A stretch of DNA of 25,391 nt from JANQKX01 sp039028695 (GTDB lineage: Bacteria; Pseudomonadota; Alphaproteobacteria; Kiloniellales; Kiloniellaceae). The translations under genes were made by a program, and so were the position numbers. The first letter of the stretch is position 1. Every line of letters begins with the position of its first letter. Of the stretch, positions 14,682 through 21,714 are shown one piece after another. The stretch is taken from positions 1 to 25,391 of the forward strand of contig JBCCHN010000072.1 of NCBI GenBank assembly GCA_039028695.1. Reading direction: 5' to 3'. The notes beneath the pieces are model-generated. The model was not told where the DNA came from, searched no databases, and was given only the letters and a program-made list of their open reading frames with translations.

Positions 14682-15803
14682 ATGACCAACCCTAAGCCGA
14701 AAGCGACGATCACTTCAACGGCCCCTGTACCCAAGGCGGGCATTCTCTCGATTCACAGTCATATGCTCGGTCCATCCGACCAAAGCAGCCAACAAGATCG
14801 GATCGACGTCTCATCCAATGAAAGCGCCTTTGGGCCGAGCCCCCTGGCTCGAGAAGCCGCGCAGCACGCAGGCCATCAGATGGAGCGCTATAGCATTGAT
14901 GGTCCCGAGCGACTGAGCGCGGCCATCGGCGCCACCTTCGGTCTGGATCCAGCCAAGATCGCTTGCGGCCACGGCTCGGATGATCTTCTGGCGCGTTTGG
15001 CCCGCGCCTATTTGTCCGATGGCGACGAACTGATCCACTCCCGCCATGGCTACCAAAAATTTCCCAACTACGCCTATGCCAACAATGCGGTTCCCATCGC
15101 CGCGAAGGACCAAAATTTCCGCGCGGACGTCGGCCGTATATTGGACTCGGTCACGGAGGCGACCCGGATGGTCATGCTGGCCAATCCGGACAATCCCACC
15201 GGCACGCATCTGAGCGGGGCCGAGGTGCGGGAGCTTCATGACAAGCTGCCGCGCCATGTGGTGTTAGTCTTGGATTCGGCCTATTGCGAATATGCGGACG
15301 CGGCAGATTACGAAGACCCCGTCTCCCTGATCGATGAAAACCGCAACGTGGTCATGACCCGTACCTTTTCCAAAATATTCGGTTTGGCGGGCCTGCGCAT
15401 CGGTTGGCTCTATGGTCCAGCCGAAATGGTAGATGTGGTCAAGCGGATTGGGCTCACCTTTCCCCTTTCCAATATGGCTGTTGCTGCCGGCGTCGCGGCA
15501 TCGACCGATCGGGAGCACTGCGATTTCGTGCGCCAAGAAACCGCCCGCATCAAGGAGGCATTCGCTGAACATCTCGCTGGCCTGGGCGTGGAAACCTATC
15601 CCAGTCAAACCAATTTCCTCCTGGCAAACTTCTCGACCGCGCCTCTGGCGGCGTCTCAGATCAACGAGCGCCTGGAGGCCGCCGGCATTCTGGCGCGCCG
15701 CATGGCCGCGCCCGCTTTTAACGATTGCCTTCGCATCACCATTGGCACGGCCGAGGAAATGGAGCGGGTCGCCCGTGAACTCAGTGCGATCTTGAAAGAC
15801 TGA
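14682..15803 (+). CDS. HisC-like class I/II PLP-dependent aminotransferase
   Basis: A 373-residue fold-type I aminotransferase resembling histidinol-phosphate aminotransferase. Landmarks are S-S-N-E-S-A-F-G-P-S-P (44-54), N-P-D-N-P-T-G with N171, D198 near the pyridine nitrogen, PLP-binding K231 in T-F-S-K-I-F-G-L-A-G-L-R-I-G-W, and R239. Two bases separate its stop from the first subunit gene of a two-subunit thiamine-diphosphate decarboxylase. It therefore probably makes a 2-oxo acid for that enzyme rather than serving histidine synthesis. The family is promiscuous: cysteate, phosphonoalanine or aromatic amino acids are possible substrates, none proven. The ATG at 14682 has a weak ribosome binding site, but no later start keeps the N-terminal arm. 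Confidence 0.88.
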   Translation: MTNPKPKATITSTAPVPKAGILSIHSHMLGPSDQSSQQDRIDVSSNESAFGPSPLAREAAQHAGHQMERYSIDGPERLSAAIGATFGLDPAKIACGHGSDDLLARLARAYLSDGDELIHSRHGYQKFPNYAYANNAVPIAAKDQNFRADVGRILDSVTEATRMVMLANPDNPTGTHLSGAEVRELHDKLPRHVVLVLDSAYCEYADAADYEDPVSLIDENRNVVMTRTFSKIFGLAGLRIGWLYGPAEMVDVVKRIGLTFPLSNMAVAAGVAASTDREHCDFVRQETARIKEAFAEHLAGLGVETYPSQTNFLLANFSTAPLAASQINERLEAAGILARRMAAPAFNDCLRITIGTAEEMERVARELSAILKD

Positions 15804-15805
15804 CC

Positions 15806-16345
15806 ATGTCCGCGCTCGATATCAATCTGGAAGGCGCCACTATCATCGCTGCCCTGAAGTCAGCCGATGTCGAATTCGTGGTCACCCTGCCGGATATCGT
15901 CACCTGCGACGGCCTGCTCTGGCCCATGAGCAAAGACGAGGACTTCCGGCTGGTCCAGGTCTGCAAGGAGGATGAAGGGGTGTCCATCTGTGCCGCCCTC
16001 TCCTATGGAGAACGCCGGGCCATTTTGATGATGCAGCATACGGGCCTGTTGGATTCCATCAACGCCATTCGCGCCATCGCAGTGGAGTATGCCTTGCCCG
16101 TCGTGATGCTGGTTGGGCTTCAAGGAATGGAGCCGGGCCGTGCCCTGCTCGAGTCAGACAGTTACGGCATCCGGATTCTACCGCCCCTTCTCAAGACCAT
16201 GGGCGTGGCCCATAAGGTCATCGACCAAGACGCCGACACGGACGACATGGCAGAGGTGATCGCTCAGGCCTACCAACAATCAGAACCGTTCGTGTTTCTG
16301 GTCTCCCGAAGCCCGATGGCCCCCGAGGAAGGACAGGGCCAATGA
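15806..16345 (+). CDS. Thiamine-diphosphate decarboxylase, Pyr-domain (alpha) subunit, ComD-like
   Basis: A 179-residue protein equal to one thiamine-diphosphate enzyme domain, the pyrimidine-binding half. It corresponds to the alpha subunit of sulfopyruvate decarboxylase (ComD) and to the N-terminal part of phosphonopyruvate decarboxylase. K-E-D-E-G-V-S-I-C-A-A-L-S at residues 54-66 contains the glutamate (likely E57) that activates the cofactor in this superfamily. It must pair with the next gene product to be active. It follows the aminotransferase by two bases and overlaps the beta gene by four bases (ATGA). The expected reaction is decarboxylation of a 2-oxo acid to an aldehyde; sulfopyruvate, phosphonopyruvate or another analogue cannot be told apart here. 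Confidence 0.85.
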   Translation: MSALDINLEGATIIAALKSADVEFVVTLPDIVTCDGLLWPMSKDEDFRLVQVCKEDEGVSICAALSYGERRAILMMQHTGLLDSINAIRAIAVEYALPVVMLVGLQGMEPGRALLESDSYGIRILPPLLKTMGVAHKVIDQDADTDDMAEVIAQAYQQSEPFVFLVSRSPMAPEEGQGQ

Positions 16346-16920
16346 TGAAGCGGGATCAGGCGCTGAAAACCTTGGCCGACTATTACCCGGACGGCATTGT
16401 GGTTCCCGTGTATCAGGCAGCCTTCGATTGGATGGGCATTCGGCCCCATGCCCTGAACTACCTTTGCACCGGCGCCATGGGCCAGGCGTCCTCCCACGCC
16501 CTCGGGTTGGCATTGGCTTGCCCGCAGGAAAAAGTGGTGGTGTTGGATGGGGACGGCAGCCTGCTCATGAATTTGGGCAGTCTGGTCACCATAGGCACGG
16601 CCGCCCCTGAGAATCTTATCCACTTCGTCATTTATAATGGGCTTTACGAGGTCAACGGCCACTACCCGGTACCGGGCGGAACTTCCATCCATTTTGCCGA
16701 CATGGCTTCGGCCGCCGGCTATCGCCGAAGCTATAGATTTCGGGCGCTGCCGGCTTTTGAAGCGGCCATTGTCGAGATCCTGACCGAGCCGGGTCCAATT
16801 TTCGTGGAACTTCACGCCGAGCAGGGAGAGGTCTATCCCAAAGACTACGTGGCTATCCATTCGGCGGCGTCACGAGCCCGTTTTCGCGACGCCTTGCGGG
16901 ACAGGGTGCGTGGTTCTTAG
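16342..16920 (+). CDS. Thiamine-diphosphate decarboxylase, PP-domain (beta) subunit, ComE-like
   Basis: A 192-residue pyrophosphate-binding half of a split thiamine-diphosphate enzyme. The cofactor and magnesium motif is present: V-V-L-D-G-D-G-S-L-L-M-N around residues 66-77, followed 27 residues later by N99 in I-Y-N-G-L-Y-E-V-N-G. The family resemblance is to ComE and the C-terminal half of phosphonopyruvate decarboxylase. The ATG overlaps the alpha stop; a second ATG directly follows and is an equally possible start. This is the last gene of the aminotransferase operon, and its stop lies 17 bases from the convergent LysR stop. No sulfoacetaldehyde acetyltransferase (Xsc) or phosphonoacetaldehyde hydrolase accompanies it, so neither the sulfonate nor the phosphonate route is confirmed. 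Confidence 0.85.
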   Translation: MMKRDQALKTLADYYPDGIVVPVYQAAFDWMGIRPHALNYLCTGAMGQASSHALGLALACPQEKVVVLDGDGSLLMNLGSLVTIGTAAPENLIHFVIYNGLYEVNGHYPVPGGTSIHFADMASAAGYRRSYRFRALPAFEAAIVEILTEPGPIFVELHAEQGEVYPKDYVAIHSAASRARFRDALRDRVRGS

Positions 16921-16937
16921 AGGTTCCCGAAGGTGAT

Positions 16938-17840
16938 CTAGGAGTTTGTCATGTTGTTGGCCTTGATGTGCTGTTGCAAGAGCTCAACAAAACTCTGGGC
17001 GATCCGCGATAAGGGCTTGTGGGCCGGGTACATGAGCGCCAGGTCGATTGATATTGAAGGCCGGAAGGGTCGCACGACCACATCTTGGGAAAAGGTCACA
17101 CCGGGTAAAACCGGCCCAACGATAGACATCCCCAAACCCGAGGAGACCAAGCTGCAAATGGCCTCTGAGGTGCGCGCTTGAAACTTGAGAACCCGCCGAA
17201 CCTTGGCCTTTTTAAAGAGGTCATCGATCATATGGCGAAAAATCGAATCCGCCTTAAAGGATATGAAGGATTCGCCACCCAGGTCCTGCACGGTGATCTT
17301 GGACTTTTGGGTTAAGGGGTGACCCGGCGGCAACACACAAACCGCTTCTCCTTGCGCAATGGCTCGGGTTTCGATGGCAGCGTTTTCAACCGGCAAGGTG
17401 GAAAGTCCGATATCGCACTGTTGCGAGACGATCCATTCAAAAACCCTTTGGGAGGGCTGCACCTCCAGGGAAATCGAAACATCCGGATAGGTCTCGGAAA
17501 ATTTGCGGATCACCTCGGGGATGAGCGAGGATGCCAGGCTCGGGATGGTAATGAGATGAAAGTTCCCGGTGCGGTACTCCTTGATGGCCTGGGCGGTCTT
17601 GGTGATCTGATCCAGGCCGACGAAGGCGCGGTCCACCTCCTCGTAAAAGGCATGCCCCTCAGCCGTGGGAACGAGTTGACGATTGGTCCGCTCAAAGAGC
17701 TTAAAACCGATTTCCGCCTCCAAATCGGCAATCATGCGGCTAATCGCCGGCTGGGAGACGAAGAGCAAACTCGCCGCTTGGGTCACCGTACCGGTGATCA
17801 TCACCGCCCGGAACGCCTCGACCTGGCGCAAGGAAATCAT
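16938..17840 (-). CDS. LysR-family transcriptional regulator
   Basis: A 300-residue regulator with the LysR winged helix-turn-helix at residues 1-65 (L-R-Q-V-E-A-F-R-A-V, A-A-S-L-L-F-V-S-Q-P-A-I-S-R-M-I, L-F-E-R) and a periplasmic-binding-like effector domain after it. I placed the start at ATG 17840, which has GAGGGG about seven bases upstream and gives the standard LysR N-terminus; the frame opens as far as 17927 without family-like sequence. It is divergent from the amino-acid transporter genes and convergent with the decarboxylase operon, so it could regulate either or both. The effector is unknown; LysR activators often respond to a substrate or intermediate of the adjacent pathway. Confidence 0.92.
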   Translation of the reverse strand: MISLRQVEAFRAVMITGTVTQAASLLFVSQPAISRMIADLEAEIGFKLFERTNRQLVPTAEGHAFYEEVDRAFVGLDQITKTAQAIKEYRTGNFHLITIPSLASSLIPEVIRKFSETYPDVSISLEVQPSQRVFEWIVSQQCDIGLSTLPVENAAIETRAIAQGEAVCVLPPGHPLTQKSKITVQDLGGESFISFKADSIFRHMIDDLFKKAKVRRVLKFQARTSEAICSLVSSGLGMSIVGPVLPGVTFSQDVVVRPFRPSISIDLALMYPAHKPLSRIAQSFVELLQQHIKANNMTNS

Positions 17841-17873
17841 ACGGAGCCCCTCAACAAACCGCCCGCCTAACTT

Positions 17874-18023
17874 CATAACATTTAGTAATGCAAGGGCGAA
17901 AATAAAGTATTTTTTTTCATAATTCAATTGATTGATAATGAAGCGCGCGGCTGCTGAAGATGGAACGTTTTACGGAAGAAAAATAAAAGTTCGTATAGCG
18001 CCATTGCCTGACCAGGCTACAAT
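17874..18023. promoter_or_regulatory. LysR / ABC transporter divergent control region
   Basis: This AT-rich gap separates the LysR gene from the transporter genes. At 17874-17890, CATAAC and GTAATG form a near-dyad around five bases and fit the T-N11-A pattern of LysR boxes. A second T-N11-A-like dyad, TTCA/TGAA, spans 17923-17942. A near-consensus -10 TACAAT for the transporter lies at 18018-18023 without a good -35 element, as expected for an activator-dependent promoter. Binding by the adjacent LysR protein is inferred. Confidence 0.4.
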
Positions 18024-18091
18024 GTGGTGCAGTTGCGCGCAGGAGGGGCCGATGTTACGGGTCCGGCACAACGGGAAACAGGGGGGAGGAG

Positions 18092-18937
18092 ATGGCTGTA
18101 ACCACCGCCAATGGCCGTCCCCACCGTGAGGCGCCGCCGCAAAAGCGAATTGCCCTCTTCTCGCGGAAATCCCCGCTTTATAGTCTGATCCAGCTCGCCA
18201 TGCTCTTGGGCGTTGTCGCTTGGCTCATTCATGCCGGTGCGGCGGCCATGGAATATAACTGGCAGTGGTACAGGGTGGATCGCTATATCTATCGCGTTAT
18301 TGATGGCGAGTTTATTCCGGGCCCGCTGCTGCGGGGCTTGATGGTGACCATCGAGCTGGCTTTATGGAGTATGTTGCTGTCGGTGACCATCGGACTGATC
18401 ACCGCCTTGCTGCGTTTATCCAATTCCGTATCGGGGCGTTTTTTGGCAACGATTTACCTTGAAGCCATCCGCAACACGCCCCTGCTGGTCCAGCTCTTCT
18501 TATTCTATTTTGTGCTGGCGCCCATACTGGGCATCGACCGTTTCTGGGCTGGTGTGCTTTGTCTATCGTTTTTCGAAGGCTCATTTGCCAGCGAAATCAT
18601 TCGAGCCGGACTGCAATCGGTCCACAAAGGTCAATACGAGGGGGCCGATGCTCTGGGTTTCACCAAGCGGGACCGCCTGTGGTTTATTGTTCTGCCCCAG
18701 GCCATTCCCCTGATTTTGCCACCCATGACCGGTTTGCTCATCTCGCTGATCAAACACTCGGCCATCGTTTCGGTCATTGCCGTGGCGGATCTCACCACCG
18801 AGGGTCTGAACATCATTTCCGAAACCTTTATGGCCTTTGAAATCTGGTTCACGGTGGCTGCGATCTATCTGGTCATTACCGTGTCCCTGTCTTTTTTCGT
18901 CACCTGGTTTGAGAACCGCATGAAACGGGGAAGGTGA
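18092..18937 (+). CDS. Polar amino-acid ABC transporter permease (first of two)
   Basis: A 281-residue inner-membrane permease of the His/Glu/Gln/Arg-opine (PAAT) family. After a hydrophilic N-terminus and one hydrophobic segment (about 32-50) comes the conserved core beginning G-P-L-L-R-G-L-M-V-T-I. It includes E-A-I-R-N-T-P-L-L-V-Q and the EAA loop E-G-A-D-A-L-G-F with L-P-Q-A near residues 185-205. The ATG follows a purine-rich GGGGGGAGGAG stretch. It is the first gene of the transporter operon, ahead of the binding protein, and should form a heterodimeric channel with the second permease. Confidence 0.92.
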   Translation: MAVTTANGRPHREAPPQKRIALFSRKSPLYSLIQLAMLLGVVAWLIHAGAAAMEYNWQWYRVDRYIYRVIDGEFIPGPLLRGLMVTIELALWSMLLSVTIGLITALLRLSNSVSGRFLATIYLEAIRNTPLLVQLFLFYFVLAPILGIDRFWAGVLCLSFFEGSFASEIIRAGLQSVHKGQYEGADALGFTKRDRLWFIVLPQAIPLILPPMTGLLISLIKHSAIVSVIAVADLTTEGLNIISETFMAFEIWFTVAAIYLVITVSLSFFVTWFENRMKRGR

Positions 18938-18983
18938 CGTTATTGGCAAGATCAAGCTTGTTAAACACCAAGGGAGGAGAAAG

Positions 18984-19817
18984 ATGAATTTACGTAAAAT
19001 TATCACCGGTGCGGCCATGGCCGGCATCATGGCCTTGGGCCTGGGCGGCGTCGCGAAAGCCGATGTGGCGCAAAGCCTTTCCAGCGAAAGCGTCATCGAA
19101 GAGATCAAAAAGCGCGGCGTGTTGCGGGTCGGTATGTCCACCTTTGTGCCCTGGGCCATGCGCGCCAAGGACGGCGGGCTGATCGGCTTTGAAATCGATG
19201 TGGCCAAGAAAGTCGCCGAAGACATGGAAGTTGAGGTGGAGTTTATCCCCACCCAGTGGTCAGGCATCATCCCTGCGCTGATCGCCAAGAAGTTTGACGT
19301 GATCATCGGCGGCATGTCCATCACGCCGGCGCGGAATTTGACCGTCAACTTCACCATCCCCTACGCTCATTCGGGCCAACAGATGGTGGCCAGCATGGAA
19401 TTGGCCGACGGCATGGCAGTTGACGACTTTAACAGCAGCGATGTCACCATCGCCTGCCGCCGGGGTGCCACCCCCTGCAACGCCGCCGCCAAGCTGTTTC
19501 CCAAGGCAAGCCTGAGTCGTTTCGACGATGATGCGCAGGCCTTTCAGGAAGTGGTGAATGGCAATGCCCATGGCTTTATCACCTCGGCGCCGAAGCCGCG
19601 CTTTTGGATGGAAAAGCACCCGGGCAAGCTTTTCATGCCGACTGAAGAAAACCTGACCCAGGGTGATGAGGCTTTTGCCCTGCGCAAGGGTGATCCGGAT
19701 GCCTTGAACTTCTTCAGCAACTGGATCCAGGTACACACCAGCAACGGCTGGCTGCAGGAACGCCATGATTTCTGGTTCACCAACCAGAACTGGGCCGACC
19801 AGGTCGCCGAGAACTAA
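18984..19817 (+). CDS. Amino-acid ABC transporter substrate-binding protein (family 3)
   Basis: A 277-residue periplasmic binding protein. A signal peptide covers residues 1-26 with cleavage predicted after V-A-K-A. The mature part is SBP_bac_3-like: R-G-V-L-R-V-G-M-S-T near 44-53, G-F-E-I-D-V-A near 68-74, and I-I-G-G-M-S-I-T-P-A-R with R117, the usual contact for the alpha-carboxylate of amino acids. Cysteines C158 and C165 are close enough to form a disulfide. A strong AAGGGAGGAG ribosome binding site precedes the ATG. The ligand cannot be deduced; with sarcosine oxidase downstream, an amino acid or N-methyl amino acid is a reasonable guess. Confidence 0.92.
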   Translation: MNLRKIITGAAMAGIMALGLGGVAKADVAQSLSSESVIEEIKKRGVLRVGMSTFVPWAMRAKDGGLIGFEIDVAKKVAEDMEVEVEFIPTQWSGIIPALIAKKFDVIIGGMSITPARNLTVNFTIPYAHSGQQMVASMELADGMAVDDFNSSDVTIACRRGATPCNAAAKLFPKASLSRFDDDAQAFQEVVNGNAHGFITSAPKPRFWMEKHPGKLFMPTEENLTQGDEAFALRKGDPDALNFFSNWIQVHTSNGWLQERHDFWFTNQNWADQVAEN

Positions 19818-19831
19818 GCCGGGGCAACCGA

Positions 19832-19864
19832 CCCCTTCGGCAATCCCATGTATTGCCGGAGGGG
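19832..19864 (+). repeat. Strong 13-bp hairpin between binding-protein and permease genes
   Basis: CCCCTTCGGCAAT (19832-19844) pairs with ATTGCCGGAGGGG (19852-19864) around a seven-base loop, with a single T-G wobble. No U-run follows, so it is unlikely to be a full terminator. It lies 14 bases after the binding-protein stop codon, where hairpins commonly protect the upstream message from 3' decay and raise binding-protein levels relative to downstream genes. Confidence 0.7.
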
Positions 19865-19888
19865 CACCCTTTGAGGACGTCATGATCC

Positions 19889-20797
19889 ATGGCCCATGAC
19901 CGCCCACCGCCGCCCTTAAAGCCCAAGCGTCGCTGGCAAAAAATCGATGTGGTCATCATCGGCTTAGCCTTTGTCGCCATCGCCTATGTGGTCTATCGGG
20001 TCGAACATGTGCTGGTCTACAAATGGGAATGGCAACCGGTTCTGGATTTCGTCGCCTACAAAAACCCGGATACGGGTGAATGGGTGGCCAATCTTTTGAT
20101 CCAAGGTCTGTTGATGACCCTTCGCCTGGCCTTCTGGGGAACCATCGCGGCCGCGGCGATCGGTTTGGTGATGGGACTGTGCCGGATCAGTCAAAACCTT
20201 TTCCTGCGGGCCACCGCACGTATCTATGTGGAATTGATCCGCAATATTCCGCCCATCGTTTTCATATTCGTTTTTTACTTTTTCATCAGTAGTCAGATCA
20301 TGCCGATTATCGGCGTGGACGACTTTGCCCGCAATGCCTCGCCAGAGACAGCCAGCATCATTGGGTTCCTCTTCAGCCCCATGGATCTCTTCAGCAACTT
20401 CCTGGCCGGCGTGATTTGCCTGGCCATGTTCGAAGGGGCCTACATTACCGAAATCGTTCGGGCCGGCGTGCAGTCCATCGAAAAGGGCCAGTGGGAAGGG
20501 GCCCGCGCCATTGGCCTTTCCCGCCTGAACGTGATGCGCGATGTGATCCTGCCTCAGGCGATCCGCAAAATCCTGCCGCCCTTGGCCGGCCAGTTCATTA
20601 CTCTGGTCAAGGATTCAGCCATCGTCTCTCTCATTTCGATTCAAGAGCTCACCTTCTCGGCTACCGAGGTGGCGGCCACCACCACAAGGGTCTTCGAGAC
20701 CTGGATCGTGGTCGGGGCCATGTATTTTGTCATTTGCTACTTTTTCGCCGTGCTGTTCGGGCGCCTTGAAAAGCGCCTGTCACAAGACCGACGATAG
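19889..20797 (+). CDS. Polar amino-acid ABC transporter permease (second of two)
   Basis: A 302-residue inner-membrane permease, homologous to the first permease of the operon. An N-terminal hydrophobic segment (about 20-38) is followed by the conserved core: L-L-I-Q-G-L-L-M-T-L, Y-V-E-L-I-R-N-I-P-P-I-V near 110-120, and the EAA loop E-G-A-R-A-I-G-L-S with L-P-Q-A-I-R near 205-230. Compared with the first permease it carries an insertion of about 20 residues after the I-I-G-V-D-D segment. The ATG 19889 is the only suitable start; a GAGG element lies about 12 bases upstream, rather far. Confidence 0.92.
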   Translation: MAHDRPPPPLKPKRRWQKIDVVIIGLAFVAIAYVVYRVEHVLVYKWEWQPVLDFVAYKNPDTGEWVANLLIQGLLMTLRLAFWGTIAAAAIGLVMGLCRISQNLFLRATARIYVELIRNIPPIVFIFVFYFFISSQIMPIIGVDDFARNASPETASIIGFLFSPMDLFSNFLAGVICLAMFEGAYITEIVRAGVQSIEKGQWEGARAIGLSRLNVMRDVILPQAIRKILPPLAGQFITLVKDSAIVSLISIQELTFSATEVAATTTRVFETWIVVGAMYFVICYFFAVLFGRLEKRLSQDRR

Positions 20798-20833
20798 AGG
20801 TGAGCCAGCTATGGGTGCTTCGTGGATGGAAAA

Positions 20834-21604
20834 ATGCCCGAACAAAAAATGACCGAACAGAATGACAGCCGGGTGATGCTGGAGATGCGCGGCGTGGGTA
20901 AATGGTACGGCGACTTTTGCGCGCTCTATGACATTAACCTGCAGGTTCACTTAGGACAGCGCGTGGTGGTATGCGGGCCCTCCGGCTCGGGCAAGTCAAC
21001 GATGATCCGTTGCGTAAACCGGCTGGAAGAGCATCAGGCCGGACACATCATCGTGGATGGTGCCGAGCTGACCGACGACACCAAGAACATCGAGCTCGTC
21101 CGCCGGGAGGTGGGCATGGTGTTTCAGCACTTTAACCTTTTTCCCCACCTAACGGTTTTGCGGAACTGCACGCTGGGGCCCATGCGCAATTTGAAGGTTC
21201 CCCGCCAGGAGGCCGAAGAGCGGGCCATGCATTTCCTGGAGCGCGTCCGTATCGCCGAACAGGCCCATAAATATCCGAGCCAACTTTCCGGCGGACAGCA
21301 GCAGCGGGTGGCCATCGCCCGCGCCCTTTGCATGAAGCCAAAACTCATGCTTTTCGATGAGCCCACGTCAGCCCTGGATCCGGAGATGATCTCCGGCGTT
21401 TTGGAGGTGATGGTGGAGCTGGCGACCGACGGCATGACCATGGTCTGTGTCACCCACGAGATGGGTTTCGCCAAGCAGGTGGCGGATAGCATGATCTTCA
21501 TGGACGAAGGGGAAATCGTCGAGATGGCGCCGCCGGAGCAGTTCTTTTCCAACCCGAAAACCGATCGGGCCAAGCTGTTCCTCAGCCAAATCCTATCCCA
21601 CTAG
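20834..21604 (+). CDS. Polar amino-acid ABC transporter ATP-binding protein (GlnQ-like)
   Basis: A cytoplasmic ATPase of about 256 residues that powers the two permeases. Walker A G-P-S-G-S-G-K-S, the signature L-S-G-G-Q-Q-Q, Walker B L-M-L-F-D-E-P and the switch histidine in V-T-H-E-M-G are all intact. F-N-L-F-P-H-L-T-V-L after the Q-loop is typical of the GlnQ/HisP group. The start is uncertain: ATG 20834 is preceded by GGATGGA, while GTG 20822 opens the frame slightly earlier and ATG 20849 is another option. It is the last gene of the transporter unit, followed by a 110-base AT-rich gap before soxB. Confidence 0.92.
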   Translation: MPEQKMTEQNDSRVMLEMRGVGKWYGDFCALYDINLQVHLGQRVVVCGPSGSGKSTMIRCVNRLEEHQAGHIIVDGAELTDDTKNIELVRREVGMVFQHFNLFPHLTVLRNCTLGPMRNLKVPRQEAEERAMHFLERVRIAEQAHKYPSQLSGGQQQRVAIARALCMKPKLMLFDEPTSALDPEMISGVLEVMVELATDGMTMVCVTHEMGFAKQVADSMIFMDEGEIVEMAPPEQFFSNPKTDRAKLFLSQILSH

Positions 21605-21675
21605 AAGGTCACCGGGTTGGGCCCTCAGTAGCCTTTCTCTAGCTATCAAAAAATAACATTGAGCGCCATTTATTC

Positions 21676-21705
21676 TTGTTCATATGATTAAATCTTATAT
21701 ATCAT
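21676..21705 (+). promoter_or_regulatory. Candidate soxBDA promoter in AT-rich gap
   Basis: TTGTTC (21676-21681) and TATCAT (21700-21705), 18 bases apart, lie in the strongly AT-rich stretch just before soxB. If used, the leader before the soxB ATG would be only a few bases. The soxB start has no clear ribosome binding site, which fits a very short leader, but readthrough from the transporter operon is also possible. Confidence 0.3.
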
Positions 21706-21714
21706 ACTAAGATC

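Noticed and set aside
14682..15803. Histidine-biosynthetic hisC
   Set aside because: The motifs are HisC-like, but the tight linkage to a split decarboxylase and the absence of other his genes argue for a catabolic aminotransferase.
15806..16920. Naming the decarboxylase comDE (sulfopyruvate decarboxylase)
   Set aside because: The family fits, but no xsc, sulfolactate or cysteate gene is nearby, so the substrate is unproven and the symbol was withheld.
17932..18129. Short plus-strand frame in the LysR/transporter gap
   Set aside because: It has no ribosome binding site, overlaps the permease start and resembles no protein; the region looks regulatory.
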